Source: Streptomyces justiciae
Lineage (GTDB): Bacteria > Actinomycetota > Actinomycetes > Streptomycetales > Streptomycetaceae
NCBI RefSeq assembly: GCF_015163075.1
Contig: NZ_JADDXU010000014.1
Location: 186,001 to 250,000 of the forward strand
Reading direction: 5' to 3'
Length of the DNA: 64,000 bases
The notes beneath the pieces were generated by a model. The model was not told the origin of the DNA and ran no database searches. It worked only from the letters and a program-made list of their open reading frames with translations. How positions within the stretch are numbered: the stretch's first letter is position 1; the number at the start of each line of letters is the position of its first letter. The position numbers and the translations under genes were made by a program. Of this stretch, positions 46,309-54,884 are shown piece after piece.

Positions 46309-46779
46309 GTGGACAAGAGGGAAGCAATCGGATCGTGGCTCTCCGGCCCCCGTGCGGCCGCCGAGGAAGCCGGTGTGGACTTCGGATACCGCGGTCAGCA
46401 GTTGGGGCTGCCCGAGGAGGGGCCGGGCTCCATCGCCCGGCCGGGCCGGCGCCTGGGCGCCCTGGCCGTGGACTGGGGGATGAGCATCCTGATTGCATCC
46501 CAATTGATCACTCAGGGCTACGAAGCCCCGGCGACCTCGAACTGGGCGCTGCTGGTCTTCTTCGTGATGAGCGTCCTCACCGTCGGCACCATCGGCTTCA
46601 CGCCGGGCAAGCGGCTCTTCGGCCTCCGCGTCGTCGAGGCGGGCACCGGCCAGGTCAAGCCGCTGCGCGCCCTGCTGCGCTCCGTCCTGCTCTGCCTGGC
46701 GGTCCCGGCCCTGATCTGGGACCGCGACGGCCGCGGCCTGCACGACCGGCTGGCGGGCACGGTCGAGGTACGGATCTGA
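46309..46779 (+). CDS. RDD-family membrane protein
   Basis: A 156-residue protein of the RDD family. IARPGRRLGALAVDWGMSIL gives the Arg-containing first helix, TPGKRLFGLRVVEAGTG is the typical TPGK motif, and IWDRDGRGLHDRLAGTVEV closes with the DRxxGTxV signature. Membrane helices lie near 48-68, 78-100 and 117-135. GTG 46309 begins at VDKREAIGSWLSGPR. RDD proteins are poorly characterised; some take part in ion transport. It is divergent from glnA. Confidence 0.9.
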   Translation: MDKREAIGSWLSGPRAAAEEAGVDFGYRGQQLGLPEEGPGSIARPGRRLGALAVDWGMSILIASQLITQGYEAPATSNWALLVFFVMSVLTVGTIGFTPGKRLFGLRVVEAGTGQVKPLRALLRSVLLCLAVPALIWDRDGRGLHDRLAGTVEVRI

Positions 46780-46792
46780 ACCTCGTACGACG

Positions 46793-46826
46793 AAGGGGGC
46801 GCCGGGATCAGTCCCGGCGCCCCCTT
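46793..46826. terminator. Bidirectional terminator hairpin
   Basis: AAGGGGGCGCCGGGA (46793-46807) and TCCCGGCGCCCCCTT (46812-46826) form a perfect 15-bp stem with a 4-base loop, between convergent RDD and DUF4191 genes. Confidence 0.92.
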
Positions 46827-46842
46827 CTCTGTCGGAGGTCGA

Positions 46843-47544
46843 TCAGCGTGCCTTCGGCCCGCCCTTCGGCAGCTTCATGCCCTTCGGCATGGGCCCCTTC
46901 GGGAGTGGCATGTTGCTCATCAGGTCGCCCATCGCGCGCAGCCGGTCGTTGGTGGCGGTCACCTGGGGGCCGGTCAGCACGCGCGGCAGCTTGAGCATCG
47001 AGGTGCGCAGCTTCTTCAGCGGGATCTGGTCCTCGCCCGTGCCCACGATCAGGTCGTGCACCGGCACGTCCGCGACGATGCGGTTCATCTTCTTCTTCTC
47101 GGCGGCCAGCAGGGTCTTCACCCGGTTCGGGTTGCCCTCCGCGACCAGCACGATGCCGGCCTTGCCGACGGCCCGGTGCACCACGTCCTGGCTGCGGTTC
47201 ATCGCCACCGCGGGGGTCGTCGTCCAGCCCCGGCCGATGTTGTCGAGCACGGCCGCGGCGGCGCCCGGCTGTCCCTCCATCTGCCCGAAGGCGGCCCGCT
47301 CGGCCCGGCGCCCGAACACGATCGCCGTCCCGAGGAAGGCGAGCAGGAGGCCCAGGATGCCGAGGTAGACCGGGTGTCCGATCAGGAAACCGAACGCGAG
47401 AAAGACACCGAGGATGAGGAGGAAGACACCCGCGAGCACCAGACCGATCGTCTTGTCGGCCCTGCGGGTCATCTTGTACGTCAGGGCGATCTGCTTCAGA
47501 CGCCCGGGGTTTGCGGCATCCGCCGCGCTGTCACTTCTCGCCAT
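46843..47544 (-). CDS. DUF4191 membrane protein
   Basis: A 233-residue protein with two membrane helices (about 32-52, 58-77: IGLVLAGVFLLILGVFLAFG, VYLGILGLLLAFLGTAIVFG) and a cytoplasmic domain (NIGRGWTTTPAVAMNRSQDV, VLVAEGNPNRVKTLLAAEKK). The Met/Pro/Lys/Gly-rich tail (MPLPKGPMPKGMKLPKGG) is characteristic. It is regularly found near lipA in actinomycetes as DUF4191. Function unknown. ATG 47544 precedes MARSDSAADAANPGRLKQIA. Confidence 0.88.
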   Translation of the reverse strand: MARSDSAADAANPGRLKQIALTYKMTRRADKTIGLVLAGVFLLILGVFLAFGFLIGHPVYLGILGLLLAFLGTAIVFGRRAERAAFGQMEGQPGAAAAVLDNIGRGWTTTPAVAMNRSQDVVHRAVGKAGIVLVAEGNPNRVKTLLAAEKKKMNRIVADVPVHDLIVGTGEDQIPLKKLRTSMLKLPRVLTGPQVTATNDRLRAMGDLMSNMPLPKGPMPKGMKLPKGGPKAR

Positions 47545-47606
47545 GCCACGAAGTCTACGTGGCCCCGGGAGCGCCGACGACGGCAGTCTCCCGACGACCG
47601 CCGGCG

Positions 47607-47807
47607 TCACGGACGGGAGGCGAGCGCCTTCTCCAGGACCTGCTGGGCCTCGACCCGGTCCTTGGCGCGGCGGCGGTCCTCCAGGACGGACGTCCAGGCG
47701 TTGCGGCGGGCGGTGCGCTGGCCGCTGCTCATGAGCAGCGACTCGACGGCACGGAGTGCATCGGTGAACGATGGGATGGCGGTGGCGCGAACGGGCGCGG
47801 CCTGCAT
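47607..47807 (-). CDS. Small conserved actinobacterial protein (66 residues)
   Basis: A 66-residue protein starting MQAAPVRATAIPSFTDALRA with SGQRTARRNAWTSVLEDRRR in the middle. It is basic, probably helical, with no membrane segment. From memory a similar short protein occupies this place next to lipA in other streptomycetes; no function is known to me. ATG 47807 has a weak ribosome site. It lies upstream of DUF4191 in the same direction. Confidence 0.75.
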   Translation of the reverse strand: MQAAPVRATAIPSFTDALRAVESLLMSSGQRTARRNAWTSVLEDRRRAKDRVEAQQVLEKALASRP

Positions 47808-47876
47808 GATGGAGGTCCCCCCTCAGGGATTACGGCTCTGGTGAATGGTGCACGGGCTGTACAACCAGGGTCACTG

Positions 47877-47917
47877 ATTGGTGTTACCAGGGCGTGACCG
47901 ACCGGTCAAACACCAAT
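47877..47917. repeat. Inverted repeat in the gap upstream of the 66-residue protein
   Basis: ATTGGTGTT (47877-47885) and AACACCAAT (47909-47917) are exact inverse copies separated by 23 bases, in the gap 47808-48086. It lies about 70 bases before the minus-strand start at 47807 and could be an operator. The rest of this 279-base gap, apart from the lipA terminator at 48039-48061, shows nothing I can name. Confidence 0.45.
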
Positions 47918-48038
47918 GAAGCCTTGATATGCGGCCCGAAAACGCTGACGCGGCCCTGATGACGCCCCCATCTGCGGGGACGTCCAGGACCGCGCCAATC
48001 GGCCACTACCGTGCGGTAGTTGCTTGTGCTCGGATTCA

Positions 48039-48061
48039 CACGGAGTGCGTGGCACTCCGTG
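48039..48061 (-). terminator. Terminator after lipA
   Basis: CACGGAGTG, a 5-base loop, then CACTCCGTG form a perfect 9-bp stem, 26 bases past the lipA stop. Confidence 0.75.
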
Positions 48062-48086
48062 CCATCCAGTTGTTCTCCAGTGCGGC

Positions 48087-49052
48087 TCAGACGGCCTGCG
48101 AGGCGACGAACGAACCACGCTTCTCGACGGCCATCTGGTAGAGCCGGCCGGCCCGGTAGGAGGACCGGACGAGCGGGCCCGACATGACACCCGAGAAGCC
48201 GATCTGCTCGGCCTCCTCCTTCAGCTCCACGAACTCGTGCGGCTTGACCCAGCGCTCCACGGGGTGGTGGCGCACGGAGGGCCGCAGGTACTGCGTGATG
48301 GTGACGAGCTCGCAGCCCGCGTCGTGCAGCTGCTGGAGCGCCTCGCTGACCTCCTCGCGGGTCTCGCCCATGCCGAGGATCAGGTTGGACTTGGTCACCA
48401 GGCCGAAGTCGCGGGCCTCGGTGATGACCTTCAGGGAGCGCTCGTAGCGGAAGCCGGGGCGGATGCGCTTGAAGATGCGGGGCACCGTCTCGACGTTGTG
48501 CGCGAAGACCTCGGGGCGCGACTCGAAGACCTGCCGGAGCAGCTCCGGTACGGCGTTGAAGTCGGGGGCGAGCAGCTCGACCTTGGTGTGGCCGCCCTCG
48601 CGGTCCGCGGTCTGCTGGTGGATCTGGCGCACGGTCTCGGCGTACAGCCAGGCGCCGCCGTCCTCCAGGTCGTCGCGGGCGACGCCGGTGATGGTGGCGT
48701 AGTTGAGGTCCATGGTCACCACGGACTCACCCACCCGCCGCGGCTCGTCGCGGTCGAGGGCCTCGGGCTTGCCGGTGTCGATCTGGCAGAAGTCACAGCG
48801 CCGGGTGCACTGGTCGCCGCCGATGAGGAAGGTCGCCTCGCGGTCCTCCCAGCACTCGTAGATGTTGGGACAGCCGGCTTCCTGGCAGACCGTGTGCAGA
48901 CCCTCGCTCTTCACGAGCTTCTGCATGGCCGTGTACTCGGGACCCATTTTCGCCCGGGTCTTGATCCACTCGGGCTTGCGCTCGATGGGGGTCTGGGCGT
49001 TCCGGACCTCCAGGCGCAGCATCTTGCGTCCGTCGGGTGTGACTGCGGACAC
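48087..49052 (-). CDS. lipA: Lipoyl synthase
   Basis: A 321-residue radical-SAM enzyme that inserts two sulfurs into protein-bound octanoate. The auxiliary cluster ligands are in VCQEAGCPNIYECW and the radical SAM CxxxCxxC is CTRRCDFC. TKVELLAPDFNAVPELLRQV and SNLILGMGETREEVSEALQQ are family signatures. The C-terminal GPLVRSSYRAGRL carries the third auxiliary Ser ligand. GTG 49052 is chosen because AGGGAG lies 5 bases upstream. It works after LipB, whose gene is 109 bases upstream on the same strand, and serves pyruvate dehydrogenase. Confidence 0.97.
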   Translation of the reverse strand: MSAVTPDGRKMLRLEVRNAQTPIERKPEWIKTRAKMGPEYTAMQKLVKSEGLHTVCQEAGCPNIYECWEDREATFLIGGDQCTRRCDFCQIDTGKPEALDRDEPRRVGESVVTMDLNYATITGVARDDLEDGGAWLYAETVRQIHQQTADREGGHTKVELLAPDFNAVPELLRQVFESRPEVFAHNVETVPRIFKRIRPGFRYERSLKVITEARDFGLVTKSNLILGMGETREEVSEALQQLHDAGCELVTITQYLRPSVRHHPVERWVKPHEFVELKEEAEQIGFSGVMSGPLVRSSYRAGRLYQMAVEKRGSFVASQAV

Positions 49053-49161
49053 ATCGGCTCCCTGTAGCTTCGATTCTTCGGCGTACACCAGGGTACGCCC
49101 GTGTTTTCTAGGGCCCTACAGCAGAGGCCAACCTCTCGGCTGAGGGCTCCATTCCCCACCC

Positions 49162-49959
49162 TCAGGCGGTCGCCCGTTCAATCTCGCGAGGCTTCAGATC
49201 GGCGTTCTCCAGCACATCCCGCAGATGCCGCTCCACCACCGGCAGCACCTCGTCGATCGTCACGTCCCGCCCCAGCTCGTTCGCCAGAGAAGCGACGCCC
49301 GCGTCGCGAATCCCGCACGGGATGATCCGGTCGAACCACCGGTTGTCCGGGTTCACGTTCAGCGCGAAGCCATGCATCGTGACGCCCTTGGCCACCCGGA
49401 TGCCGATCGCCGCGATCTTGCGGTCCTCGCGCCGCTGCCCGGCGTTGGACGGGGCGTACTCGGGCCCGTTCATCCGCGGGTCGAACTCCTCGTCGTGCAG
49501 ACGGGGGTCGAAGTCCAGCGACAGGCCACCGAGCGAGGGGCGCTGCTCGACGGGGTCGCCGAGCACCCACACCCCGCTGCGCCCCTCGACCCGGCTGGTC
49601 TCGAGGCCGAACTCCGCGCAGGTGCGGATCAGGGCTTCCTCAAGGCGGCGTACGTGCGCCACGACGTCCACCGGACGCGGCAGCTTCTGGATCGGGTAGC
49701 CCACCAGCTGCCCAGGACCGTGCCAGGTGATCTTGCCGCCGCGGTCCACGTCGACGACCGGCGTGCCGTCGAGCGGGCGTTCGTTGTCGGCCGTGCGCCG
49801 GCCGGCCGTGTAGACCGGCGGGTGTTCGAGCAGCAGGACGGTGTCGGGGACCTCGTCCGCGAACCGTGCCGCGTGCACCCGGCGCTGCTCGTCCCACGCC
49901 TCCTGGTACTCGACGGCGTCCGCGCCGAACCCCATACGGACGAACCGCAACTCACTCAC
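49162..49959 (-). CDS. lipB: Lipoyl(octanoyl) transferase
   Basis: A 265-residue enzyme that moves octanoate from acyl carrier protein to E2 and H proteins. VLLLEHPPVYTAGRR, ITWHGPGQLVGYPIQKL, KIAAIGIRVAKGVTMHGFAL (catalytic Lys) and IIPCGIRDAGVASL (catalytic Cys) are present. GTG 49959 begins VSELRFVRMG. The protein is slightly longer than many LipB proteins because of an insert near residues 145-175 (LDFDPRLHDEEFDPRMNGPE). It heads the lipB-lipA pair. Confidence 0.96.
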   Translation of the reverse strand: MSELRFVRMGFGADAVEYQEAWDEQRRVHAARFADEVPDTVLLLEHPPVYTAGRRTADNERPLDGTPVVDVDRGGKITWHGPGQLVGYPIQKLPRPVDVVAHVRRLEEALIRTCAEFGLETSRVEGRSGVWVLGDPVEQRPSLGGLSLDFDPRLHDEEFDPRMNGPEYAPSNAGQRREDRKIAAIGIRVAKGVTMHGFALNVNPDNRWFDRIIPCGIRDAGVASLANELGRDVTIDEVLPVVERHLRDVLENADLKPREIERATA

Positions 49960-50183
49960 GGCAAGCGCCTCCCTAGCACGACCGGCTGTCGTAAGGCACG
50001 AAACGTGCCTACGCCACTGTACGACTCGCCGTCACGCGTCAGCCGTGCGGTCAATCCTCACACGATCGGATGAACGAACGGGGAAGTGTGCGATCGCCTG
50101 CTCACTCTCCGCTACATTCACGCCGTCCTATAGAGGCCATAAGGGCTGCTCACAGGCAATCCGGGCAGGAGACACCACCGCAG

Positions 50184-51617
50184 ATGACGGAACGACCCGC
50201 GCAGCGCACTCCCAACCGCCAGCTCGCCGCGCTCATCGCAGAAGCGGGGTTCTCCAACGCGGGACTCGCCCGTCGAGTGGACCAACTCGGTCTGGAACAC
50301 GGGCTTGATCTGAGATACGACAAGACATCGGTCACCCGGTGGCTGCGCGGCCAGCAGCCCCGCGGCACCACCCCCGCCCTCATCGCCGAGGTCTTCACCC
50401 GCCGCCTCGGCCGGCGCCTCAGCGCCCAGGATCTCGGCCTCGACGCCTGCGCCCCCGTCTACGCGGGCCTGGAGTTCGCGGCCACCCCCGAGGAGGCCAT
50501 CGACATCGTCAGCGGGCTGTGGCGCAAGGACTCCGGCAGCCACGCGGAGCTGCGGAAGATCGCCTTCACCCCGGCGGGCCTCGTCGTCCCCAGCCGGGAC
50601 TGGCTGATCGGCCGGGCCGACGACAAGGTCGCCCGCGGCGAACCCCCGCTCCGCGTCCCCGCCCAGGGCCGCCCGGCGGTCCCCCGGCAGCGCGGCGCCG
50701 AACGCGGCCCCGGCCAGAAGGTCACCGGCGGCGACATCGCCGCGCTGCGCTCGGTCGGCGAGCTCTTCCGCTCCCTCGACAACATGTACGGCGGCGGCCA
50801 CGCCCGCCAGGCCCTCGTGCGCTATCTGGAGCACGAGTGCGAGCCGATGCTGCGCGGCACCTACGGCGAGCAGACCGGCCGCCGCCTGTTCGCGGCCGCC
50901 GCCGATCTGACCAGGCTCGCGGGCTGGACGTCGTACGACATCGCTGCGCATGGGCTCGCGCAGCGGTACTTCGTGCAGTCGCTGCGGCTCGCGCAGGCGG
51001 CGGCGGACCGGGCCTACGGGTCGTACGTGCTGATCACGATGAGTCGGCAGGCCGTCTATCTCGGGCACGGGCGCGAGGCGGTGCAGTTGGCGCGGGTCGC
51101 CCAGCAGGGGCTCGGGACGAACGCCCCGCCGGTCGTGCAGGCGTTGTTGCACTCCGTCGAGGCGCGTGGACATGGGGTGCTCGGCGAGGTGCGGAACTGC
51201 ACGGGTGCGTTGGTCCGTGCCGAGCGCGCCCTGGAGGCGGCCCGGCCCGGGGATGAAGTCCCCTACTGGGCGCGCTTTTTCGACGAGGCGCAGCTCGCCG
51301 ACGAGTTCGGGCACGCGCACCGGGACCTCCAGCAGTTCCGCGCCGCGGCGCAGCATGCCGAGCGGTCGCTGCAGCTGCGGGCGCCTGCGTACGCCCGCAG
51401 CCGGCTCTTCTGCCGGGTCGTTCTCGCCTCCGCCCGGCTCGGCCTCGGTGAACTCGATCAGGCCTGCGCGCTGGGGGCGGAGGCCGCGAACGCCGCCGCC
51501 GAGATGCGGTCGGTGCGGGCGATCGAGTACGTGAAGGACTTCGAGCGGAGGCTGGAGCCGTACAAGGATGCGGCGCCGGTGAGGGGGTATCGGGACAAGG
51601 TGGCTGCGCTTGGGTAG
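50184..51617 (+). CDS. NsdA-like regulator with N-terminal HTH and TPR-like region
   Basis: A 477-residue putative regulator. Residues about 10-60 form an XRE-like helix-turn-helix (NRQLAALIAEAGFSNAGLAR, DKTSVTRWLRGQQPRGTTPA), and the remaining part is helical repeats (HARQALVRYLEHECEPMLRG, GHGREAVQLARVAQQGLGTN, ARPGDEVPYWARFFDEAQLA). This matches the NsdA/NsdB family that affects antibiotic production and sporulation in S. coelicolor. ATG 50184 follows AGGAGAC with slightly long spacing. It is divergent from lipB. DNA targets are unknown. Confidence 0.82.
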   Translation: MTERPAQRTPNRQLAALIAEAGFSNAGLARRVDQLGLEHGLDLRYDKTSVTRWLRGQQPRGTTPALIAEVFTRRLGRRLSAQDLGLDACAPVYAGLEFAATPEEAIDIVSGLWRKDSGSHAELRKIAFTPAGLVVPSRDWLIGRADDKVARGEPPLRVPAQGRPAVPRQRGAERGPGQKVTGGDIAALRSVGELFRSLDNMYGGGHARQALVRYLEHECEPMLRGTYGEQTGRRLFAAAADLTRLAGWTSYDIAAHGLAQRYFVQSLRLAQAAADRAYGSYVLITMSRQAVYLGHGREAVQLARVAQQGLGTNAPPVVQALLHSVEARGHGVLGEVRNCTGALVRAERALEAARPGDEVPYWARFFDEAQLADEFGHAHRDLQQFRAAAQHAERSLQLRAPAYARSRLFCRVVLASARLGLGELDQACALGAEAANAAAEMRSVRAIEYVKDFERRLEPYKDAAPVRGYRDKVAALG

Positions 51618-51641
51618 TCGGGTGCGGGTGCGTGGGGGCTT

Positions 51642-51664
51642 GTCGCGCAGTTCCCCGCGCCCCT
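51642..51664. repeat. Streptomyces-type intergenic repeat, inverted copy
   Basis: On the minus strand this reads AGGGGCGCGGGGAACTGCGC followed by GAC, the common streptomycete gene-end repeat also seen in variant form at 4190-4256. It fills the gap between two convergent genes. Confidence 0.6.
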
Positions 51665-51672
51665 AGGTATCT

Positions 51673-53082
51673 CTATGCGGCCCGCGTTGCGGGGAGAGGG
51701 TCTGCCCTGTGCATCGAACCGCTCGCACCCAGGTCCCTAAGCAGTGCTGTCGTCGCCCTATGCGCCGAATGCAGCGCCCCCTGGACCGTGCTCGTGTCCC
51801 GGTGGTCGCCGCAGACGTACAGGCCCGCCAGGAGGCGTACCGGGCGGCGTAGGTCGTGGGGGGCGCGCATGGTCGGTACCGCCTCGGGGGTGTGGTGGAC
51901 GGCGAGGGTTTCCCAGCGGGTCGTCGACGTGCCGTAGAGGCGGGCCAGGTGCATGCGTACGGCGGTGTCGACGTCCGGCGGGGGCGGGCCGAGGACCGTC
52001 GAGGTGATCAGGGCGCGGCCCGCGGGGGCGCGGCTCGGGTCCACGTGGCTGACCACCGCCGTGTGGGCCACCGGGCCGCCGCGGTCGGCGTCCAGCAGGA
52101 GCGCGGTGCCGGTCCCCGGGGGCTCGTCGGTGGTGTGGTGGACCACCGTCACCTGGTGGAAGTCCGGTACGCGCAGGCCCGGCAGCAGTTCCGCGGCGGC
52201 GCGCGCGTCGGTCGCGAGGAGGACCGCGCGGCAGCGGAACTCGCCGTGTTCGGCGGTGGTCACCGTGTTCGTCGAGACCGAGGTGACCCGGACCCCGGTG
52301 TGCACCGTTCCCGGCGGCAGCGAGCGCGCCAGCAGCTCCGGCAGCACCTCCGCCCCGCCCTCCGGGACGCAGAGCCGTCCGCCCGCGAAGGCCCGCAGTG
52401 CGAGGTCCGCGCAGCGGCTGGACGTCGTCAGCTCCGGGTCGCACAGCAGGGCGGCGAGCAGCGGCCGCAGGAACCCGTCGATCGTGCGGGCGGGCAGGCC
52501 GCGGGCGGCGAGGGCCCGGGCGGCGGGGAGTTCGGGGCGGGCGAGGAGGCGCTCGACGGGGGCGCTCGCGATCCGGGCCAGCGCGGCGCCGAGGCGGGCC
52601 TGGTCGACGGCGGTGCCCAGCGGGGCTGTGCCGCCGCGGGGGAGCGCCGTCGGACGCGGCGCCGGACGGGGGGCGCTCGCCAGGGCGCGTACGGCGTGGA
52701 GTGCGCCCCTCGCGCTCCTCGTGCTCCGCGAAGCGCCTCCCGTGGCGCTCCCTGGGGCGCTCCTCGTGTTCGCCGGGGTGGCGCCCGCGCGATGCCGGCG
52801 TCCGTCGCTGTGCAGCAGGACACCGGGGGCGAAGGGGCGCAGGCCCAGCCCGTCGAGCCCTGGTGTCAGGCGCAGTTCGGGATACGCCGTGGACAGCAGC
52901 TGCCCGATGCGGTCGAGCCGGAAGCCGTCGACCTTCTCCGTCGACATACGGCCCCCCACACCGTGGGCGGCCTCCAGGACTGCGGTCGTCACTCCTGCGC
53001 TGGTCAGCCGATGCGCCGCGGAGAGCCCGGCGACCCCGGCTCCCACGATCACGACGTCCGCCTGGTACGCGGGCTCAAGCAC
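51673..53082 (-). CDS. FAD-dependent amine-oxidase-like oxidoreductase
   Basis: A 469-residue flavoprotein. The dinucleotide fold VVIVGAGVAGLSAAHRLTSA is followed by VLEAAHGVGGRMSTEKVDGF, the GGR motif of the amine oxidase/phytoene desaturase superfamily. The C-terminal YVCGDHRDTSTVQGALHSAH positions the flavin. A low-complexity Ala/Arg/Ser/Thr stretch near residues 98-150 is unusual and may be an insertion within the substrate domain. GTG 53082 has AGGAGGGG upstream. The substrate is unknown. Confidence 0.88.
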   Translation of the reverse strand: MLEPAYQADVVIVGAGVAGLSAAHRLTSAGVTTAVLEAAHGVGGRMSTEKVDGFRLDRIGQLLSTAYPELRLTPGLDGLGLRPFAPGVLLHSDGRRHRAGATPANTRSAPGSATGGASRSTRSARGALHAVRALASAPRPAPRPTALPRGGTAPLGTAVDQARLGAALARIASAPVERLLARPELPAARALAARGLPARTIDGFLRPLLAALLCDPELTTSSRCADLALRAFAGGRLCVPEGGAEVLPELLARSLPPGTVHTGVRVTSVSTNTVTTAEHGEFRCRAVLLATDARAAAELLPGLRVPDFHQVTVVHHTTDEPPGTGTALLLDADRGGPVAHTAVVSHVDPSRAPAGRALITSTVLGPPPPDVDTAVRMHLARLYGTSTTRWETLAVHHTPEAVPTMRAPHDLRRPVRLLAGLYVCGDHRDTSTVQGALHSAHRATTALLRDLGASGSMHRADPLPATRAA

Positions 53083-53163
53083 GTGCCCCTCCTCGAGGTT
53101 GCGCGGCCGGTGGAGACGTCATGCCCCCAACTGGCTCCGGGGATACCCGAGTTCGGCTCGAGG

Positions 53164-53235
53164 TTAAGGCCGTGATCGGTCAGGGGCAGTCGCGCATGAA
53201 CAGGGCACGGTCGCACAGCGGTCGCATACGGTCAT
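53164..53235 (-). CDS. Candidate 23-residue Cys-rich microprotein coupled to the epimerase
   Basis: ATG 53235 overlaps the TGA of the epimerase gene as ATGA and encodes 23 residues, MTVCDRCATVPCSCATAPDR and three more. Four Cys in CxxC and CxC spacing could bind a metal. No independent ribosome site is needed because of the overlap. It may be chance; conservation would decide. Confidence 0.35.
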   Translation of the reverse strand: MTVCDRCATVPCSCATAPDRSRP

Positions 53236-54128
53236 GCCACGGCCCTCAGCGCCCCCTCGATCTCCGGGAACGCGAACGTGAACCCCGCTTCCAACAGCCG
53301 CTTGGGCACCACCCGTTGACTCCCGAGGACGTCCCCGGCCATCTCGCCGAGCACCGTCCGCAGCACCGGTGCCGGCACCGCGAACACCGTCGGCCGGTGC
53401 AGCACGCGTCCCATCGCCTCGGTGATCTCCCGGTTGGTCAGCGGGGTCGGCGCGGTGAGGTTGAACGGCCCCGACAGCCCCTCGGTGTCGATGAGATACC
53501 GGATCGCGGCCACCTCGTCGTGCAGCGCGATGAACGACCAGTACTGCCGCCCGTCGCCCAGCCGCCCTCCTAGCCCCGCCTTGAACAACGGGAACAGCCG
53601 CCCCCAGGCCCCGCCCCCGCGCGCCACCACAAGGCCGGTCCGGGTGAACACCGTCCGCACGCCCGCCTCCTGGGCCGGCGCCGCGGCGCCCTCCCACTCC
53701 ACGCACAGCTCGGGCAGGAAGCCGTCGCCGGGCGGCGCGCTCTCGTCCACGACCCGGTCGCCGGTCTCGCCGTAATAGCCCATGGCACTGCCGTTGACGA
53801 AGACCCGCGGCGGCTCGTCCATCGCGGCGACGGCCTTGGCGAGCGCCGCCGTGCCCAGCACCCGGCTGCACCGGATACGGGTCTTGTACGCCTCCGTCCA
53901 CCGCCGGTCCCCGATCCCGGCACCCGCGAGGTTGACCACGACATCACACCCGGCGAGCCCGGCCGCGTCCACCCGTCCGCCCTCGGGGTCCCAGCGGACC
54001 TCGCCCTCCCCGCGCGGCACGCGCCGGACGAGCCGCACCACCTCGTGACCGTCCGCCGTCAGGGACCGCACCAGGGCACTGCCGATGAGACCGGACGCAC
54101 CGGCCACCGCGATTCGGGAAGGCTGCAT
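53232..54128 (-). CDS. TIGR01777-type NAD-dependent epimerase
   Basis: A 298-residue extended SDR of the TIGR01777 family. The Rossmann loop IAVAGASGLIGSALVRSL, then VVNLAGAGIGDRRWTEAYKT, VNGSAMGYYGETGDRVVDES (Ser and Tyr of the active site) and the C-terminal LRTVLGEMAGDVLGSQRVVP and FAFPEIEGALRAV define the family. In bacteria these proteins are linked to cell-division inhibitor SulA-like annotations with no proven role. ATG 54128 begins MQPSRIAVAG. Confidence 0.92.
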   Translation of the reverse strand: MQPSRIAVAGASGLIGSALVRSLTADGHEVVRLVRRVPRGEGEVRWDPEGGRVDAAGLAGCDVVVNLAGAGIGDRRWTEAYKTRIRCSRVLGTAALAKAVAAMDEPPRVFVNGSAMGYYGETGDRVVDESAPPGDGFLPELCVEWEGAAAPAQEAGVRTVFTRTGLVVARGGGAWGRLFPLFKAGLGGRLGDGRQYWSFIALHDEVAAIRYLIDTEGLSGPFNLTAPTPLTNREITEAMGRVLHRPTVFAVPAPVLRTVLGEMAGDVLGSQRVVPKRLLEAGFTFAFPEIEGALRAVA

Positions 54129-54202
54129 GCGGCCCATTCTGCGCCCGGGCAGCCGGAAAACCCGTCGCCACGGGGCGGACCCGCCACCGTAGGCTGACGG
54201 TC

Positions 54203-54691
54203 ATGTCCGAGCCGTACATACGCCGCGCCCTGCCCGACGACGACGAGGAGCTGGGCGTCCTCGACCGCGCGACCTGGTCGCCGCTGCACGCGGTGATGCC
54301 TGAACCGCAGCCGCCCTACGGGCCGTTCTTCGACGAGCGGCACAGCCCCGACGACCATCTGGTCGCCGAGCTCGACGGCCGCGTCGTCGGCTATGTCCGC
54401 CTGACCTTCCCCACCTCGCTCGCCGCGAACGCCCATGTCCGCCAGATCCAGGGCCTCGCCGTCGCCGAGGAGGCCCGCGGCCGTGGCGTCGGCCGGGCGC
54501 TGATCCGCGCGGTCACCGAGGAGGCCCGCCGCCGCGGCGCCCGCCGCCTCACGCTCCGCGTCCTGGGCCACAACACGCCCGCCCGCAAGCTCTACGAGTC
54601 CGAGGGCTTCGTCGTCGAGGGGGTGCTGCCGGGGGAGTTCCTGCTCGACGGCGAGTACGTCGACGACGTGTTCATGGGCCGCAGCCTCTGA
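54203..54691 (+). CDS. GNAT-family N-acetyltransferase
   Basis: A 162-residue acetyltransferase. The acetyl-CoA site is IQGLAVAEEARGRGVGRALI, followed by the late strand LRVLGHNTPARKLYESEGFV. The N-terminus MSEPYIRRALPDDDEEL begins the first strand. It would transfer acetyl from acetyl-CoA to an amine or protein N-terminus; the acceptor is unknown. It is divergent from the epimerase at 53232. Confidence 0.9.
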   Translation: MSEPYIRRALPDDDEELGVLDRATWSPLHAVMPEPQPPYGPFFDERHSPDDHLVAELDGRVVGYVRLTFPTSLAANAHVRQIQGLAVAEEARGRGVGRALIRAVTEEARRRGARRLTLRVLGHNTPARKLYESEGFVVEGVLPGEFLLDGEYVDDVFMGRSL

Positions 54692-54709
54692 CGCGCGGCG
54701 GTTCCTGGT

Positions 54710-54823
54710 TCAGCAGTCCCTGATCTGGTCGGCCTCGGCGGCGTCGCGGCGTCTGCGGACGACGACGTAGAGCGCGCCCCCGGCCGCCAGCAGGGAGATC
54801 AGGAAGAAGACGGGCAGAGTCAT
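54710..54823 (-). CDS. 37-residue single-pass membrane protein
   Basis: ATG 54823 to TGA 54710. MTLPVFFLISLLAAGGALYV is hydrophobic, followed by VRRRRDAAEADQIRDC, a positive-inside tail. It sits in the short gap between the acetyltransferase and TetR genes. Such tiny membrane proteins are common and usually missed. No clear ribosome site, so confidence is moderate. Confidence 0.55.
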   Translation of the reverse strand: MTLPVFFLISLLAAGGALYVVVRRRRDAAEADQIRDC

Positions 54824-54884
54824 GTGCCCAGGGGTACGCCCGCGCGGGCGCCCGGCCGTGGCATTGGGCCGTACGAGGGCCGGG

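Noticed and set aside
49109..49118. TAGGGCCCTA palindrome between lipA and lipB
   Set aside because: Perfect but only 10 bases, with no known regulator motif; chance is likely in GC-rich DNA.
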